64,000 nucleotides of DNA from Methanobacteriota archaeon (GCA_023393455.1 JAEWLJ010000015.1:62001-126000), one strand, 5' to 3'; counted from the first letter of the stretch, positions 33,979 through 43,985 are shown. The notes: generated by a model not told the origin, from the letters alone. Translations and numbers: made by a program.

Positions 33979-35562
33979 TCAGATCTCGGCGTGCTTGACC
34001 GCCTGGATGCCGTCGATCTTCTTGATCTCGTCCATCGCCTCGGCCGGTACCGCAGAATCGACGGTGAGGACCATCAGGGCCTCCTCGCCGGGCTTGTGAC
34101 GGCCGACCTGCATCCCCGCGATGTTCACGTTCACCCGGCCGAGGATCGTCGCGGCCTTGCCGATGATACCCGGCTTGTCGGTGTGGCGGGAGATGACAAC
34201 GTGGCCGGTCGGGGTCAGGTCGGTCAGGTAACCGCCGATGCTCACGATCCGCGCGTGGTCCGGGGCCGAGACGCTCCCGCTCACCGACTCGGTCATCTTG
34301 TCGGTCTTCGCGGTGATGCTGATGATGTTCCTGAACCCGTGCGCTTCCTCCGTCGTCGTCTCGCTCATGCGGATGCCGCGCTCCTTTGCCACGAACTCCG
34401 CGTTCACGATGTTGACCGGCACCTGGAGGATCGGATCGAGCATGCCTTTTAAGATGACGCGGGTGACGAACTTCGTGTTCGGGAGCGTTGCGGCCTCGCC
34501 GCCGTAGGTGATCTTGATCGACTCGAGCCTTCCGTCGGTGAGCTGGATGAGGAGCCTGCCCATCTTCTGCGCGAGCACCGCGTAGGGCTCGACCAGCGCC
34601 TGCTGCTCCGCCGGGATCATCGGCGCGTTCACCACGTATTTCGCCGGACCGCCCGAAAGGACGCTGATGCACTGGTTCGCGACCGATATCGCGACGTTCT
34701 GCTGCGCCTCGACCGTGCTCGCCCCGAGGTGCGGGGTGACGATCACCTGCTCAAGGCCGAGGACCGGGGATTCCGTCGGCGGTTCGCTCTCGAAGACGTC
34801 GAGCGCCGCACCGGCGACCTTGCCGCTCTTGATAGCGTCCGCAAGCGCCTGCTCGTCGATGATCCCGCCCCGGGCGCAGTTGATCAGCCGGACACCGTCG
34901 CGCATCGTGGCGATGCTTTCCGCGTTGATGACGTGGCGGGTCTCCTTGATCAGCGGCGTGTGGACGGTGATGACGTCCGCCTTCCGGAAGAGCTCGTCGA
35001 GCGGCACCATCTCCACGCCGAGGCTTGCCGCCTTCTCCTGCGTGATGAACGGATCGTAGGCGATGATCTTCATCTCCAGTGCCTGTGCCCGTTTTGCCAC
35101 TTCGCGCCCGATACGTCCGAATCCCATTATGCCGAGGACCTTGTCGTTCAGTTCCACGCCCATGAACTTCGAGCGCTTCCACTCGCCCTTCTTCAAGGAT
35201 GCGGTCGCCTGGGGGATATTGCGCGCGAGCGAGAGCATCATCGCCATCGTGTGCTCCGTCGCCGCGAGGGTGTTTCCCTCGGGAGCGTTCGCAACGATGA
35301 TGCCTCTCCTCGTCGCGGCTTCCGTATCGATATTGTCGACCCCGGCGCCGGCACGGCCGATGAACTTGAGTTTTGCTCCCGCGTCGATGACCTGCGCCGT
35401 CACCTCGGTCCCCGAGCGGACCAGCAGGGCATCGTAGTTTCCGATACTCGCAATAAGTTGATCCTCGGTCAGCCCGGTGTTGACATCCACATCGGCAAAC
35501 TCCTTCAGGATCTCAATCCCTTCCTCTGCCAGCGGGTCGCTGACCAGCACTCTATATTTCAC
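33979..35562 (-). CDS. serA: D-3-phosphoglycerate dehydrogenase
   Basis: 527 residues, the long SerA form. NAD-binding motif GIMGFGRIGREVAKRAQ (residues ~145-161), catalytic Arg in INCARGGIIDE, Glu in ALDVFESEPP and His in VTPHLGAST; then an intervening domain and a C-terminal ACT domain (HVVISRHTDKPGIIGKA) that usually gives serine feedback control. It makes 3-phosphohydroxypyruvate, the first step of serine synthesis; serine feeds glyA at 49502-50773. Single unit, divergent from ppsA. Confidence 0.95.
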   Translation of the reverse strand: MKYRVLVSDPLAEEGIEILKEFADVDVNTGLTEDQLIASIGNYDALLVRSGTEVTAQVIDAGAKLKFIGRAGAGVDNIDTEAATRRGIIVANAPEGNTLAATEHTMAMMLSLARNIPQATASLKKGEWKRSKFMGVELNDKVLGIMGFGRIGREVAKRAQALEMKIIAYDPFITQEKAASLGVEMVPLDELFRKADVITVHTPLIKETRHVINAESIATMRDGVRLINCARGGIIDEQALADAIKSGKVAGAALDVFESEPPTESPVLGLEQVIVTPHLGASTVEAQQNVAISVANQCISVLSGGPAKYVVNAPMIPAEQQALVEPYAVLAQKMGRLLIQLTDGRLESIKITYGGEAATLPNTKFVTRVILKGMLDPILQVPVNIVNAEFVAKERGIRMSETTTEEAHGFRNIISITAKTDKMTESVSGSVSAPDHARIVSIGGYLTDLTPTGHVVISRHTDKPGIIGKAATILGRVNVNIAGMQVGRHKPGEEALMVLTVDSAVPAEAMDEIKKIDGIQAVKHAEI

Positions 35563-35641
35563 GGTTCAACCCATACTATTTCAACATCATATGTATTGAT
35601 GCTTTTTCCTCCGAAATCTTTTATGTAATGGTGAGAAGTAT

Positions 35642-37945
35642 ATGTGTGGTGCGAGCATGAAGGAAATGCCCAACGTTCTGTGGCTCGAAGAAATAAAAAA
35701 GGAAGATATCAATTCTGTAGGCGGAAAGGGAGCCTCACTGGGCGAGATGACGGCCATCGGCCTTCCTGTGCCGAAGGCATTTGTGGTGACCGCCCAGGCA
35801 TTCCGAAAGTTTCTTATCGAAACCGGGATCGAAGAGGAACTCTTCCGCAGGCTTGAGCGTCTGGACGTTGACGACAACGGAGCGCTCGAATCGGTCTCGA
35901 AGGATGTGCAGGCCCTCGTCCTCAACGTCGAGATGCCTGATCAGATCCGCGAGGAGATCGTCGAGGCATACGACCGGATGGGGACGGATGGAACGGTCGT
36001 CGCCGTCCGTTCGAGCGCTACCGCCGAGGATCTGCCGGATGCCAGTTTCGCTGGTCAGCAGGATACCTTCCTCAATATTCTCGGGGAGACCGACCTTCTC
36101 GAAGCCGTCCAGCAATGCTGGGCCTCGCTGTATGGCGCGCGCGCCATCTACTACCGCTCAAAGCAGGGGTTCGACGACCGGAGCGTGAACATCGCCGTCG
36201 TCGTCCAGGAACTCATCCACTCGGAGAAGTCCGGCGTCATGTTCACCTCCCACCCTGTCACCGGCGAGCCCCTGACGATCGTCGAGGGTTCCTGGGGTCT
36301 CGGGGAGGCCGTTGTCTCGGGGAGTGTCTCCCCCGACAACTACGTCTTTGACCTGCGCTCCGAACGGGTCGTCGACCGCCTGATCGCCGAGAAGGAGATC
36401 ATGATCGTGCCCGAGGGCAAGCGCGGGACGAAGACCGTCACCCTCTCTGCGAAACAGCGTACCGCGCCGGTTCTCTCTGACGCGGAGGTGGCACGCCTCG
36501 CCACGCTCGGCAAGATCGCCGAAGATCACTACGGCATCCCGCAGGACGTCGAGTGGGCGATCGTTGGCGACGTCTTCTTCATCCTCCAGTCCCGGCCGAT
36601 AACGACGATAAGGCGCCCCGAGATCCCCCACGGCGGGTCTGCAGGGGAGCAGAAAGGCTCTCTCGGCGTGGTGCTGGTCGAAGGCCAGGGGGCTTCCCCC
36701 GGCGTCGCGAGCGGCCGGGTCGTCATCGTGCGCGACGTCAAGGACACGAGCGCCGTCAAGGACGGCGACATCATGGTCACCAAGATGACCAACCCCGACA
36801 TGGTGCCGGCGATGCGCCGGGTCAGCGCCATCGTCACCGACGAAGGCGGGATGACCTGCCACGCGGCCATCGTGAGCCGCGAGCTCGGGACGCCCGCGGT
36901 CGTCGGGACCAAGAAAGCGACGAAACTCTTGCGGGACGGTCAGGTCGTCACCGTCGACGGCGAGAAGGGCCTCATCTACGAGGGTGCGGTCGCGACGCCC
37001 GCGGCATCCGCCCCGGTAGCCGCCCCGGCAGCGGGAGCGGCTGCCCCGGTCATCACCGGCACCCTCGTCAAGGTGAACGTCTCCCTGCCCGAGGCCGCAC
37101 AGCGTGCCGCCGCCACCGGCGCGGACGGCGTCGGCCTTCTGCGGATCGAGCACCTCATCCTCGGCCTCGCAAAGACTCCGGGCTGGTACATCGAGCACGA
37201 CGCTGAGGAGGAGTTCATCGCCGAACTCTACGGCGGCATCAAGACCGTCCTCGACGCCTTCCCGGGTAAGCCCGTCTGGGTCAGGACGCTCGACGCCCCG
37301 ACCGACGAGTTCCGCAACATGGAGGGCGGAGAGGAAGAACCGTTCGAACACAACCCGATGCTCGGCTGGCGCGGCATCCGCCGCGACCTCCGGAGCCCGG
37401 AGCAGTTCCGCCTGCAGGTGGAGGCGTTCAAGAGGCTCTGGGCGGCGGGCTACGACAACCTCGGCGTGATGTTCCCCATGGTCAACCACCCGAACGAGTT
37501 CACCCAGGCCCGGGCGATGATGAAGGAGTGGGGCGTCGACGTGGAGAACGCGACCCTCGGCGTCATGATCGAAGTCCCGGGCAGCGCCCTCATGGTCGAG
37601 GAGTTCATCCAGGCCGGGATCCGGTTCGCCTCGTTCGGGACGAACGACCTCATCCAGTACACGCTCGCGATCGACCGGAACAACGAGAACGTCGCCGATA
37701 TGTACCAGCCCAAGCACCCTGCGGTTCTCCGGCTGATCGACTACGCAATCGGTGTCTGCCGGAAGAACGGCGTCGAGTGCTCCATCTGCGGCCAGGCCGG
37801 ATCCGACCCCGAGATGGTGACGTGGCTCGTCGAGCACGGCATCTCCAGCGTCTCGGCGAACATCGATGCGGTCCCCCGTATCCGTGAGGCCGTAGCGCGC
37901 AAAGAGCGCCAGATTCTCCTTGATGCGGCGAGAAGAAATGCGTGA
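35642..37945 (+). CDS. ppsA: Phosphoenolpyruvate synthase
   Basis: 767 residues. N-terminal ATP-binding domain (NSVGGKGASLGEMT, VAVRSSATAEDLPDASFAGQQ, LQSRPITT), central swivelling domain with the phospho-His in GGMTCHAAIVSRELGTPAVVG (His near residue 407), a Pro/Ala linker (ATPAASAPVAAPAAGAAAP), and the C-terminal PEP-binding barrel (DGVGLLRIEHLI, ECSICGQAGSDPEM). It converts pyruvate, ATP and water to PEP, AMP and phosphate, the start of gluconeogenesis in methanogens. ATG 35642 has GGTGAG 6 bases upstream. The stop overlaps the mfnA start. Confidence 0.95.
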   Translation: MCGASMKEMPNVLWLEEIKKEDINSVGGKGASLGEMTAIGLPVPKAFVVTAQAFRKFLIETGIEEELFRRLERLDVDDNGALESVSKDVQALVLNVEMPDQIREEIVEAYDRMGTDGTVVAVRSSATAEDLPDASFAGQQDTFLNILGETDLLEAVQQCWASLYGARAIYYRSKQGFDDRSVNIAVVVQELIHSEKSGVMFTSHPVTGEPLTIVEGSWGLGEAVVSGSVSPDNYVFDLRSERVVDRLIAEKEIMIVPEGKRGTKTVTLSAKQRTAPVLSDAEVARLATLGKIAEDHYGIPQDVEWAIVGDVFFILQSRPITTIRRPEIPHGGSAGEQKGSLGVVLVEGQGASPGVASGRVVIVRDVKDTSAVKDGDIMVTKMTNPDMVPAMRRVSAIVTDEGGMTCHAAIVSRELGTPAVVGTKKATKLLRDGQVVTVDGEKGLIYEGAVATPAASAPVAAPAAGAAAPVITGTLVKVNVSLPEAAQRAAATGADGVGLLRIEHLILGLAKTPGWYIEHDAEEEFIAELYGGIKTVLDAFPGKPVWVRTLDAPTDEFRNMEGGEEEPFEHNPMLGWRGIRRDLRSPEQFRLQVEAFKRLWAAGYDNLGVMFPMVNHPNEFTQARAMMKEWGVDVENATLGVMIEVPGSALMVEEFIQAGIRFASFGTNDLIQYTLAIDRNNENVADMYQPKHPAVLRLIDYAIGVCRKNGVECSICGQAGSDPEMVTWLVEHGISSVSANIDAVPRIREAVARKERQILLDAARRNA

Positions 37946-39035
37946 AACTGGTTGCCCTGAGGAGGATCTCTTCTCCTTCCTCCTCGCCCGACGGCAGGAG
38001 GACCTCGGCTACCGGAATATCCTGAGTTCGATGTGCACGCCGCCGCACCCGGTCGCGGCGCGGGCGCATGCCATGTTCCTCGAGACCAACCTCGGAGACC
38101 CCGGGCTCTTTCCGGGGACGGCCGCGCTCGAGGATTTCCTTGTCCGGAGACTCGGCGCCCTGATGCACCACCCGGACGCCGGGGGATACGCGACGAGCGG
38201 CGGAACCGAGTCAAACATCCAGGCGCTGCGGATCGCAAAGAAACAAAAGTCGGTGAAGTCCCCGAACGTCGTCGTCCCGGCATCAAGCCACTTTTCGTTC
38301 ACGAAGGCCTGCGACATCCTGTCACTTGAGATGCGGACGGTGCCGCTCGATGACGCGTTCCGGATGGACACGGAGGCGGTCGAGGGCCTCGTGGACGACG
38401 ATACGATCGCGCTCGTCGGGGTCGTCGGGACGACGGAGTACGGCATGGTCGACCCCATCGCCCGGCTCTCGGAGATCGCCCTCGATCGTGATCTATTCCT
38501 TCACGTCGACGCCGCGTTCGGCGGCATGGTCGTCCCGTTCCTCGACGAGCCCGTCCCGTTCGACTTCCGGCTCCCCGGCGTCTCCTCCATCTCTGTGGAC
38601 CCCCACAAGATGGGGATGAGCACCATCCCTGCGGGCTGCCTTCTTACGCGGAACCCGGAATGGTTCGCGTGCCTCAACGTCGACACCCCCTACCTGACGG
38701 TGAAGCGGGAGTGCACCCTTGCCGGCACCCGGCCGGGGGCGTCGGTGGCCGCGGCGGTCGCCGTCCTCGAGTACCTGGGGATGGACGGGATGCGATCGGT
38801 GGTCGCCGGGTGCATGGAGAATACCCGGAGGCTGATCGAGGGGATGGAGACGCTCGGCTGCCCGAGAGCCGTCTCCCCCGACGTCAACGTGGCGACATTC
38901 TCCTGCGACCGGACGCCCCCCGGGTGGCGGGTCTCGACGACCCGGAACGGGCATATGCGGATCGTCTGCATGCCCCACGTCACTCGCGACGTCATCGAGC
39001 GGTTCCTAGTAGATATGAGTGATATCGATGCTTGA
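37938..39035 (+). CDS. mfnA: L-tyrosine/L-aspartate decarboxylase
   Basis: 365 residues from ATG 37938, overlapping the ppsA stop (ATGCGTGA). PLP-dependent group-II decarboxylase: TPPHPVAARAHAMFLETNLGD, GYATSGGTESNIQALRIAK, FLHVDAAFGGMVVPF, and the PLP Lys in SVDPHKMGMS. MfnA decarboxylates tyrosine to tyramine for methanofuran and aspartate to beta-alanine for coenzyme A. It heads a tightly packed run with hpt, dph2 and a methylase. Confidence 0.93.
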   Translation: MRETGCPEEDLFSFLLARRQEDLGYRNILSSMCTPPHPVAARAHAMFLETNLGDPGLFPGTAALEDFLVRRLGALMHHPDAGGYATSGGTESNIQALRIAKKQKSVKSPNVVVPASSHFSFTKACDILSLEMRTVPLDDAFRMDTEAVEGLVDDDTIALVGVVGTTEYGMVDPIARLSEIALDRDLFLHVDAAFGGMVVPFLDEPVPFDFRLPGVSSISVDPHKMGMSTIPAGCLLTRNPEWFACLNVDTPYLTVKRECTLAGTRPGASVAAAVAVLEYLGMDGMRSVVAGCMENTRRLIEGMETLGCPRAVSPDVNVATFSCDRTPPGWRVSTTRNGHMRIVCMPHVTRDVIERFLVDMSDIDA

Positions 39036-39579
39036 ACGCCTGATCCATTCTCTGGAAACCTCCCCGGTCATGAGGCGGGGAGAGTACAACTACTTCATCA
39101 ATCCGATCACCGACGGGGTGCCGCTCCTCGAGCCCGCGCTCCTCCGCGAGATCGGGTGCGCCATGGTGCGGAACCTCGACCTCAAAGACGTCGACAAGAT
39201 CGTCGTCTGCGAGGCGATGGGCATACACATCGGCGTCGCATTCTCGATGATGACGGACATCCCCCTCGTGGTCGTCCGAAAACGCCCCTACGGCCTCCCC
39301 GGCGAGGTCGCGGTCCACCAGGTCACCGGCTACTCGAAGGGTGAGCTCTACCTGAATGGGGTCAATCCGGGCGACCGGGTCGTGATCATCGACGACGTCT
39401 GCAGCACCGGCGGGACGCTCCGCGCTCTCATCAGTGCGATTGAGGTTACGGGGGCCGAGATCGCCGACATCTGCGTCGTCATCGGCCGGGGGGACGCGGA
39501 TATCGGCCGGCCGCTCAAGACCCTGGTGAAGATTGAGGTCTCCGAGACGCAGGTGCGTGTCGTTGATTCCTATCTCTGA
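39028..39579 (+). CDS. hpt: Hypoxanthine/adenine phosphoribosyltransferase
   Basis: 183 residues from ATG 39028, overlapping the mfnA stop (ATGCTTGA). Archaeal Hpt pattern: YNYFINPITDGVPLLEPALL, VCEAMGIHIGVAFSM, VVVRKRPYGLPGEV, and the PRPP-binding loop RVVIIDDVCSTGGTLRALI. It salvages hypoxanthine or adenine to the nucleotide using PRPP. Length is usual. Confidence 0.93.
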   Translation: MLERLIHSLETSPVMRRGEYNYFINPITDGVPLLEPALLREIGCAMVRNLDLKDVDKIVVCEAMGIHIGVAFSMMTDIPLVVVRKRPYGLPGEVAVHQVTGYSKGELYLNGVNPGDRVVIIDDVCSTGGTLRALISAIEVTGAEIADICVVIGRGDADIGRPLKTLVKIEVSETQVRVVDSYL

Positions 39580-40510
39580 TCTCATCGAACGGCTCCGCGA
39601 GCGCGGGGCACGGTCGGTCGCCCTCCAGTTCCCCGCCGGGCTCGCCCGGCAGGCGCCGGGGACGGCCGCCGCCCTCCGCCGCGAGGGGTTCGAGGTGATC
39701 GTCAGCGGTGACCCCTGCTACGGGGCCTGCGACCTCGCGCTCGACGCCCTCGCGCTCGCGGACGTCCTGGTGCACTTCGGCCACGCTCCAATCGATGAGC
39801 GCTCCGATGTACTCTACGAGCCCGTCCAGTTCGACTTCGACGTAACCGTGCTCGAGCGCGCCCTTCCTCTCCTCACCGCCCGCCGGATCGGCCTCGTCAC
39901 CACCGTCCAGCACGTCCACCTCCTCGGCGCGATGACAGCGTATCTCGCCGATCGCGGCATCGAGGCGATCTTCGCTCCCGGTGACGGGCGCACCCCGATC
40001 CCCGGGCAGGTGCTCGGGTGCAACTTCGCCGCCGCCCGTGCGACGGGAGCAGACGAGATCCTCTTCGTCGGCACCGGGGTCTTTCACCCCATCGGTATCC
40101 GGCTCGCGACCCGGGCTCGCGTCGTCGCGCTCGACCCCTACACCGGCGAGGGAGAGGTGGTGGACGCCGACCGCCTGGTCCGCCGGCGCGCCGCGGTGAT
40201 GGAGAAGGCGCGGGACGCCGCGAACTACGGGATCATCGTCAGCACGAAGAGCGGGCAGCGGCGGTTGGACCTCGCGCGACGGCTCGCCGCCCTCTCAGAC
40301 CGGGCGGTGATTGTCGCCATGCGCGAGGTCTCGTCTGCCGAGATGCTCGACCTCGGGTTTGCCGTCTACGTGAACACCGCCTGCCCCCGGCTCGCCTACG
40401 ACGACCAGGTCAGGTTCCCTGTCCCTGTGCTGACCCCGCCGGAGTTCGAGATCCTCTGCGGCGTCCGGGACTGGGACGACTATGCCATCGACGAGTATCT
40501 CGCGCCATGA
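39563..40510 (+). CDS. dph2: Diphthamide biosynthesis radical enzyme Dph2
   Basis: About 315 residues. The start is TTG 39563 (or GTG 39557), inside the end of hpt. The three cluster Cys residues are present: GDPCYGACD, VLGCNFAAA and NTACPRLAYDD; VQHVHLLGAMTAYL and DPYTGEGEVVDAD also fit. Dph2 binds a 4Fe-4S cluster and transfers the aminocarboxypropyl group of SAM to a His of elongation factor 2, the first diphthamide step. The next gene begins within its stop codon (ATGA). Confidence 0.93.
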   Translation: MIPISDLIERLRERGARSVALQFPAGLARQAPGTAAALRREGFEVIVSGDPCYGACDLALDALALADVLVHFGHAPIDERSDVLYEPVQFDFDVTVLERALPLLTARRIGLVTTVQHVHLLGAMTAYLADRGIEAIFAPGDGRTPIPGQVLGCNFAAARATGADEILFVGTGVFHPIGIRLATRARVVALDPYTGEGEVVDADRLVRRRAAVMEKARDAANYGIIVSTKSGQRRLDLARRLAALSDRAVIVAMREVSSAEMLDLGFAVYVNTACPRLAYDDQVRFPVPVLTPPEFEILCGVRDWDDYAIDEYLAP

Positions 40511-41118
40511 ACCTGCGCCACCTTGAGATGCGGCTCGAGCGCCTCGCGGGGTTCGAGCGACCGACCGCCAGGCTCGAACAGTACCAGACCCCGGCGCCGG
40601 TGGCGGCGCGCCTCCTCCACCACGCCGCGATGCAGGGGGCGATCGAGGGAAGAGCGGTCTCTGACCTCGGGTGCGGGACGGGAATCCTCGCCTGCGGTGC
40701 GGCGCTCCTCGGCGCCTCCCCGGTGACCGGGACCGATATCGATCCCGCCGCGGTAGCCGTCGCCCGGCTGAATGCGGAGACGCTCGGGGTCTCTATCGAG
40801 TTCCTGGTCGCCGACGTCCGCGACCCCGGTGTCGACTGGGGGGATCTCGCCTGCGACACCGTTGTGATGAACCCTCCGTTCGGGGCGCAGAAAGCGCACG
40901 CCGATCGGCCGTTCATCGACCGGGCGCTCGAACTCGCGGGCGAGGTCTACGGCATCTTCAACGAGGGATCGACCCCCTTCGTCGCCGCCTACACCGAAGG
41001 CCGGGCGGAGATCGAGGAGGTGATCCGGTGCGCATTCCCGATGAAGCGGACGTTTGCGCACCACCGTAAAGACCGGGTGGATATTACCGTAGAGGTCATA
41101 CACTTGAGACGGATCTAA
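40507..41118 (+). CDS. SAM-dependent methyltransferase, METTL5-like (rRNA m6A type)
   Basis: 203 residues from ATG 40507. It opens NLRHLEMRLERLAGFERPT and LEQYQTPAPVAARLLH, then the SAM motif VSDLGCGTGILACGAALLG and the N6-adenine catalytic motif VVMNPPFGAQKAHADRPF. This is the archaeal relative of eukaryotic METTL5, which methylates an adenine of the small-subunit rRNA; the archaeal target is inferred. It is coupled to dph2 by an ATGA overlap. Confidence 0.85.
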   Translation: MNLRHLEMRLERLAGFERPTARLEQYQTPAPVAARLLHHAAMQGAIEGRAVSDLGCGTGILACGAALLGASPVTGTDIDPAAVAVARLNAETLGVSIEFLVADVRDPGVDWGDLACDTVVMNPPFGAQKAHADRPFIDRALELAGEVYGIFNEGSTPFVAAYTEGRAEIEEVIRCAFPMKRTFAHHRKDRVDITVEVIHLRRI

Positions 41119-41122
41119 TACC

Positions 41123-42292
41123 GTGACCTCCAATACCAGATCAGTCTGGGGGCTCTCCGCCGCCCACCTGGTGACCGACCTCTACTCGCCCGTCCTCCCG
41201 GCAATCCTCCCGCTCCTCATCGTGGAGCAGGGCTACTCGTTCTTCCTCGCGGGGCTGATCGTCACGGTCTACAACCTCACGTCGTCGTTCGTGCAGCCGC
41301 TCGTCGGCTGGGTCTTCGATACCCGGGGGTTCGCCGTCCACATCGGCACGAGCGTAGCCATCAGCGCGGTCTTCATCTCCATCGTCGGGCTGCTCGACAA
41401 CTACTACCTCATCCTCGCGTCCGTGGCCGTCGCGGCGCTCGGGCACGCCTTCTTCCACCCGAGCGCGCTCGGCACCGTCAGCCGCCTGACCCGGGACGCG
41501 AGCCGGGGGCGGATCACCTCCTACTTCGTCATCGGCGGGAACCTGGGCTATGCCATCGGCCCCATCTGCGCAGGGATCGCCGTCGGGCTGATGGGCCTGC
41601 CCGGCCTCGCCCTGCTCGCCGTCCCCGGCCTCGTGATGGCGGTGGTGCTCCGGCGCATCCTCCCCGCCCCCGACCGCAGCGCCGTTCCCGACCCCGTTGT
41701 CCCGGCTACCCGCCCCTCCTACCGGGCGGTCGGCCTTCTGGTCGCGGCATCAGGCCTCCGGGCATGGGCGATCTTCGGCTCGGTCGCCTTCCTCCCCACC
41801 ATCCTCACGATACGGGGCTTCGACCTCGTGACCGCGAACATCCTGGTCTCGGGGATGCTCATCGCCGGGGTCGTGGGGCAGGTCGTCGGCGGCGCGCTCT
41901 CCGACCGCTACGGCCGCAAAGAGTACACAATCCTCGGGCTTGTCGCCGCCATCCCGCCGTTCGTCGTATTCCTCACCACGGGGGGCATCGTCTCGCTCGC
42001 CGCGCTGATGATCTTCGGGTTCATCCTCTGGTCGACCTTCGCCGTCACCGTCGCGATGGCCCACGAGATAGCCCCCGGAAACGTCGGGCTCGTCTCCGGG
42101 TTGATGCTCGGGCTCGCGGTCGGCGTCGGCGGGATGGGGGTCTCCGTCACCGGCTGGATCGCCGACATCTCGACGCTCACGCTCGGCCTCACCACGATCC
42201 CGCTCGCGATCGTCCTCGCCGTGCCGCTCTTCCTCCTCGTCCCCTACCCCTGGAAGTCCCTCGTACGGGGCCGGCTCCCCACCCGGGGATGA
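41123..42292 (+). CDS. MFS permease (fosmidomycin-resistance-like)
   Basis: 389 residues, twelve hydrophobic segments. The start GTG 41123 is 4 bp after the previous stop. The N-terminus has AAHLVTDLYSPVLPAILPLL, then PLVGWVFDTRGF (the MFS loop 2-3 motif) and SDRYGRKEYTILG in the second half. The pattern resembles bacterial Fsr and related small-molecule exporters. Substrate unknown. Last gene of the run beginning at ppsA. Confidence 0.8.
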   Translation: MTSNTRSVWGLSAAHLVTDLYSPVLPAILPLLIVEQGYSFFLAGLIVTVYNLTSSFVQPLVGWVFDTRGFAVHIGTSVAISAVFISIVGLLDNYYLILASVAVAALGHAFFHPSALGTVSRLTRDASRGRITSYFVIGGNLGYAIGPICAGIAVGLMGLPGLALLAVPGLVMAVVLRRILPAPDRSAVPDPVVPATRPSYRAVGLLVAASGLRAWAIFGSVAFLPTILTIRGFDLVTANILVSGMLIAGVVGQVVGGALSDRYGRKEYTILGLVAAIPPFVVFLTTGGIVSLAALMIFGFILWSTFAVTVAMAHEIAPGNVGLVSGLMLGLAVGVGGMGVSVTGWIADISTLTLGLTTIPLAIVLAVPLFLLVPYPWKSLVRGRLPTRG

Positions 42293-42335
42293 ATCGCCCC
42301 ATCCCTTAAGTATCGGGAGTGCGGATTCATCCCCG

Positions 42336-43985
42336 ATGGTCACCCGGTTCCAGCGCTACCGCCAGATAGGTGATGTGCTGGTCAAATACGGCTTCGGGAT
42401 TCTCGTCGAAGAGTTCGTTCCCGGCGGAGACCGGCTGCGGGGGTTCGGGAAGACCAGGAAGCCCGATCAGTCGACCTACGAGCGGATCCGGCTCGCTATC
42501 GAGGAACTGGGGCCCACTTATGTCAAGTTCGGCCAGATCATGAGCACCCGCCGGGAACTCCTCCCCCCCGAGATGGTCGAGGAACTGCAGAAACTCCAGG
42601 ACCGGGTCGCTCCGGTCCCTTACGGCGATATTCGGCCGGTGATCGCAGAGCATTGCAGGAACCTCGATGAATGTTTCGATATCATCGAGGCGGAGCCGGT
42701 CGCGTCGGCCTCGCTCTCCCAGTTGCACCGCGCCGTGACGCGGGACGGCCGGATCCTCGCCCTCAAGGTGCAGCGCCCGGGGATCGCCGAGTTGATCGAG
42801 ACCGATATCACGATCCTGCGATCGCTCGCAAAGCGGGCGAACGCGCTCTTCCCCGACCTGCGGGTCTACAACCCGGAGGGGATGGTGGACGAGTTCGTGA
42901 CCCAGATCCGGCGCGAACTCGATTTCACCCAGGACGGGATGAACGCGGAGCGTCTCAGGCGGAACCTCGCCGACCTGCCGTGCGTGAGGATCCCTCGCAT
43001 CCACTGGGACCTCTCCGGCCCTGCCATGCTTGCGATGGACTATATGGAGGGCGTACGGATCGATGACGTCGAGGCGATCCAGGCCCTCGGCCTCTCCCCC
43101 GGGGATGTCGCCGCGACAGGGTTCGAGGCCTACGTCAAGCAGATCTTCGTCGACGGTTTCTTTCACGGCGATCCCCATCCCGGCAATCTCCTCGTGACAC
43201 GCCAGGGCGAGGTCGTCTTCCTCGACTACGGTATCGTCGGCGTCCTCCGCCCGGAGCGGCGGCGGGTCTTCGTGGACCTCCTCCTCGCCATGAGCGGAAC
43301 GGACGTCGCCGGGGTGATCTCGGCGCTCAAGAAACTCGACGTCCGGATCGATCCGGCGGTGCTCGATGGGGTGAAAGACGATCTCTATGTGGTCCTGCTC
43401 GACTACCGGGAGACGAAGATCGAGCAGGTGAACTTCGGGACGGCGATCCGGGGCCTGACCGAGACCCTTCGGAGGTACCGTATCCGGGTGCCGTCGACCC
43501 TGATGATCATGATGAAGGTGATCGTCATGGTGATGGACATCGGTACCCGGCTCGATCCCTCGTTCAACTTCGACCAGAGGATCCGGCCGTACCTCCTCGA
43601 TATCGCTACGGCGCAACGGCTCTCCCCCGATAACGTGACCGGTGCGATGCAGTCGATCGTCGGTGCGGCCGAGAACCTCATCGCCATCCCCGGGAACGTG
43701 AACGAGACGCTCAAGACACTCTCGGAGGGCACCATCACGCTTGAACTCGAGAACTATGACCTTGAAGAGATCGTCGGCGTCATCGACCGGACGAGCGACA
43801 AGATCATCGTGGGGGTGGTGGTCGCCGCGGTCATCGTGGGCTCGTCGCTGGTGCTCCGGGTTGCCGACGTTCCCGTGCCCGGGTACGTCTCGACGCTCGC
43901 AACGCTGGGCTACGTCTTTGCGGTGATCGTCGGGTTCTACGCGGTCTACAACGTCCTCAGGCACAGCCGGGGAAACCGGAGGTGA
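42336..43985 (+). CDS. ABC1/UbiB-family protein kinase-like
   Basis: 549 residues. Conserved KFGQIMSTRRELLPPEMVEELQKL (the family's inhibitory KxGQ helix), EPVASASLSQLHRAV, LALKVQRPGI (Lys of the ATP site), FHGDPHPGNLLV and VFLDYGIVG (Asp metal ligands), and two C-terminal membrane helices (IVGVVVAAVIVGSSLVL; FAVIVGFYAVYNVL). UbiB proteins aid lipid or quinone synthesis; methanogens of this order lack ubiquinone, so a role in isoprenoid-lipid handling is likelier. ATG 42336 is in frame with a typical N-terminus. Confidence 0.9.
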   Translation: MVTRFQRYRQIGDVLVKYGFGILVEEFVPGGDRLRGFGKTRKPDQSTYERIRLAIEELGPTYVKFGQIMSTRRELLPPEMVEELQKLQDRVAPVPYGDIRPVIAEHCRNLDECFDIIEAEPVASASLSQLHRAVTRDGRILALKVQRPGIAELIETDITILRSLAKRANALFPDLRVYNPEGMVDEFVTQIRRELDFTQDGMNAERLRRNLADLPCVRIPRIHWDLSGPAMLAMDYMEGVRIDDVEAIQALGLSPGDVAATGFEAYVKQIFVDGFFHGDPHPGNLLVTRQGEVVFLDYGIVGVLRPERRRVFVDLLLAMSGTDVAGVISALKKLDVRIDPAVLDGVKDDLYVVLLDYRETKIEQVNFGTAIRGLTETLRRYRIRVPSTLMIMMKVIVMVMDIGTRLDPSFNFDQRIRPYLLDIATAQRLSPDNVTGAMQSIVGAAENLIAIPGNVNETLKTLSEGTITLELENYDLEEIVGVIDRTSDKIIVGVVVAAVIVGSSLVLRVADVPVPGYVSTLATLGYVFAVIVGFYAVYNVLRHSRGNRR

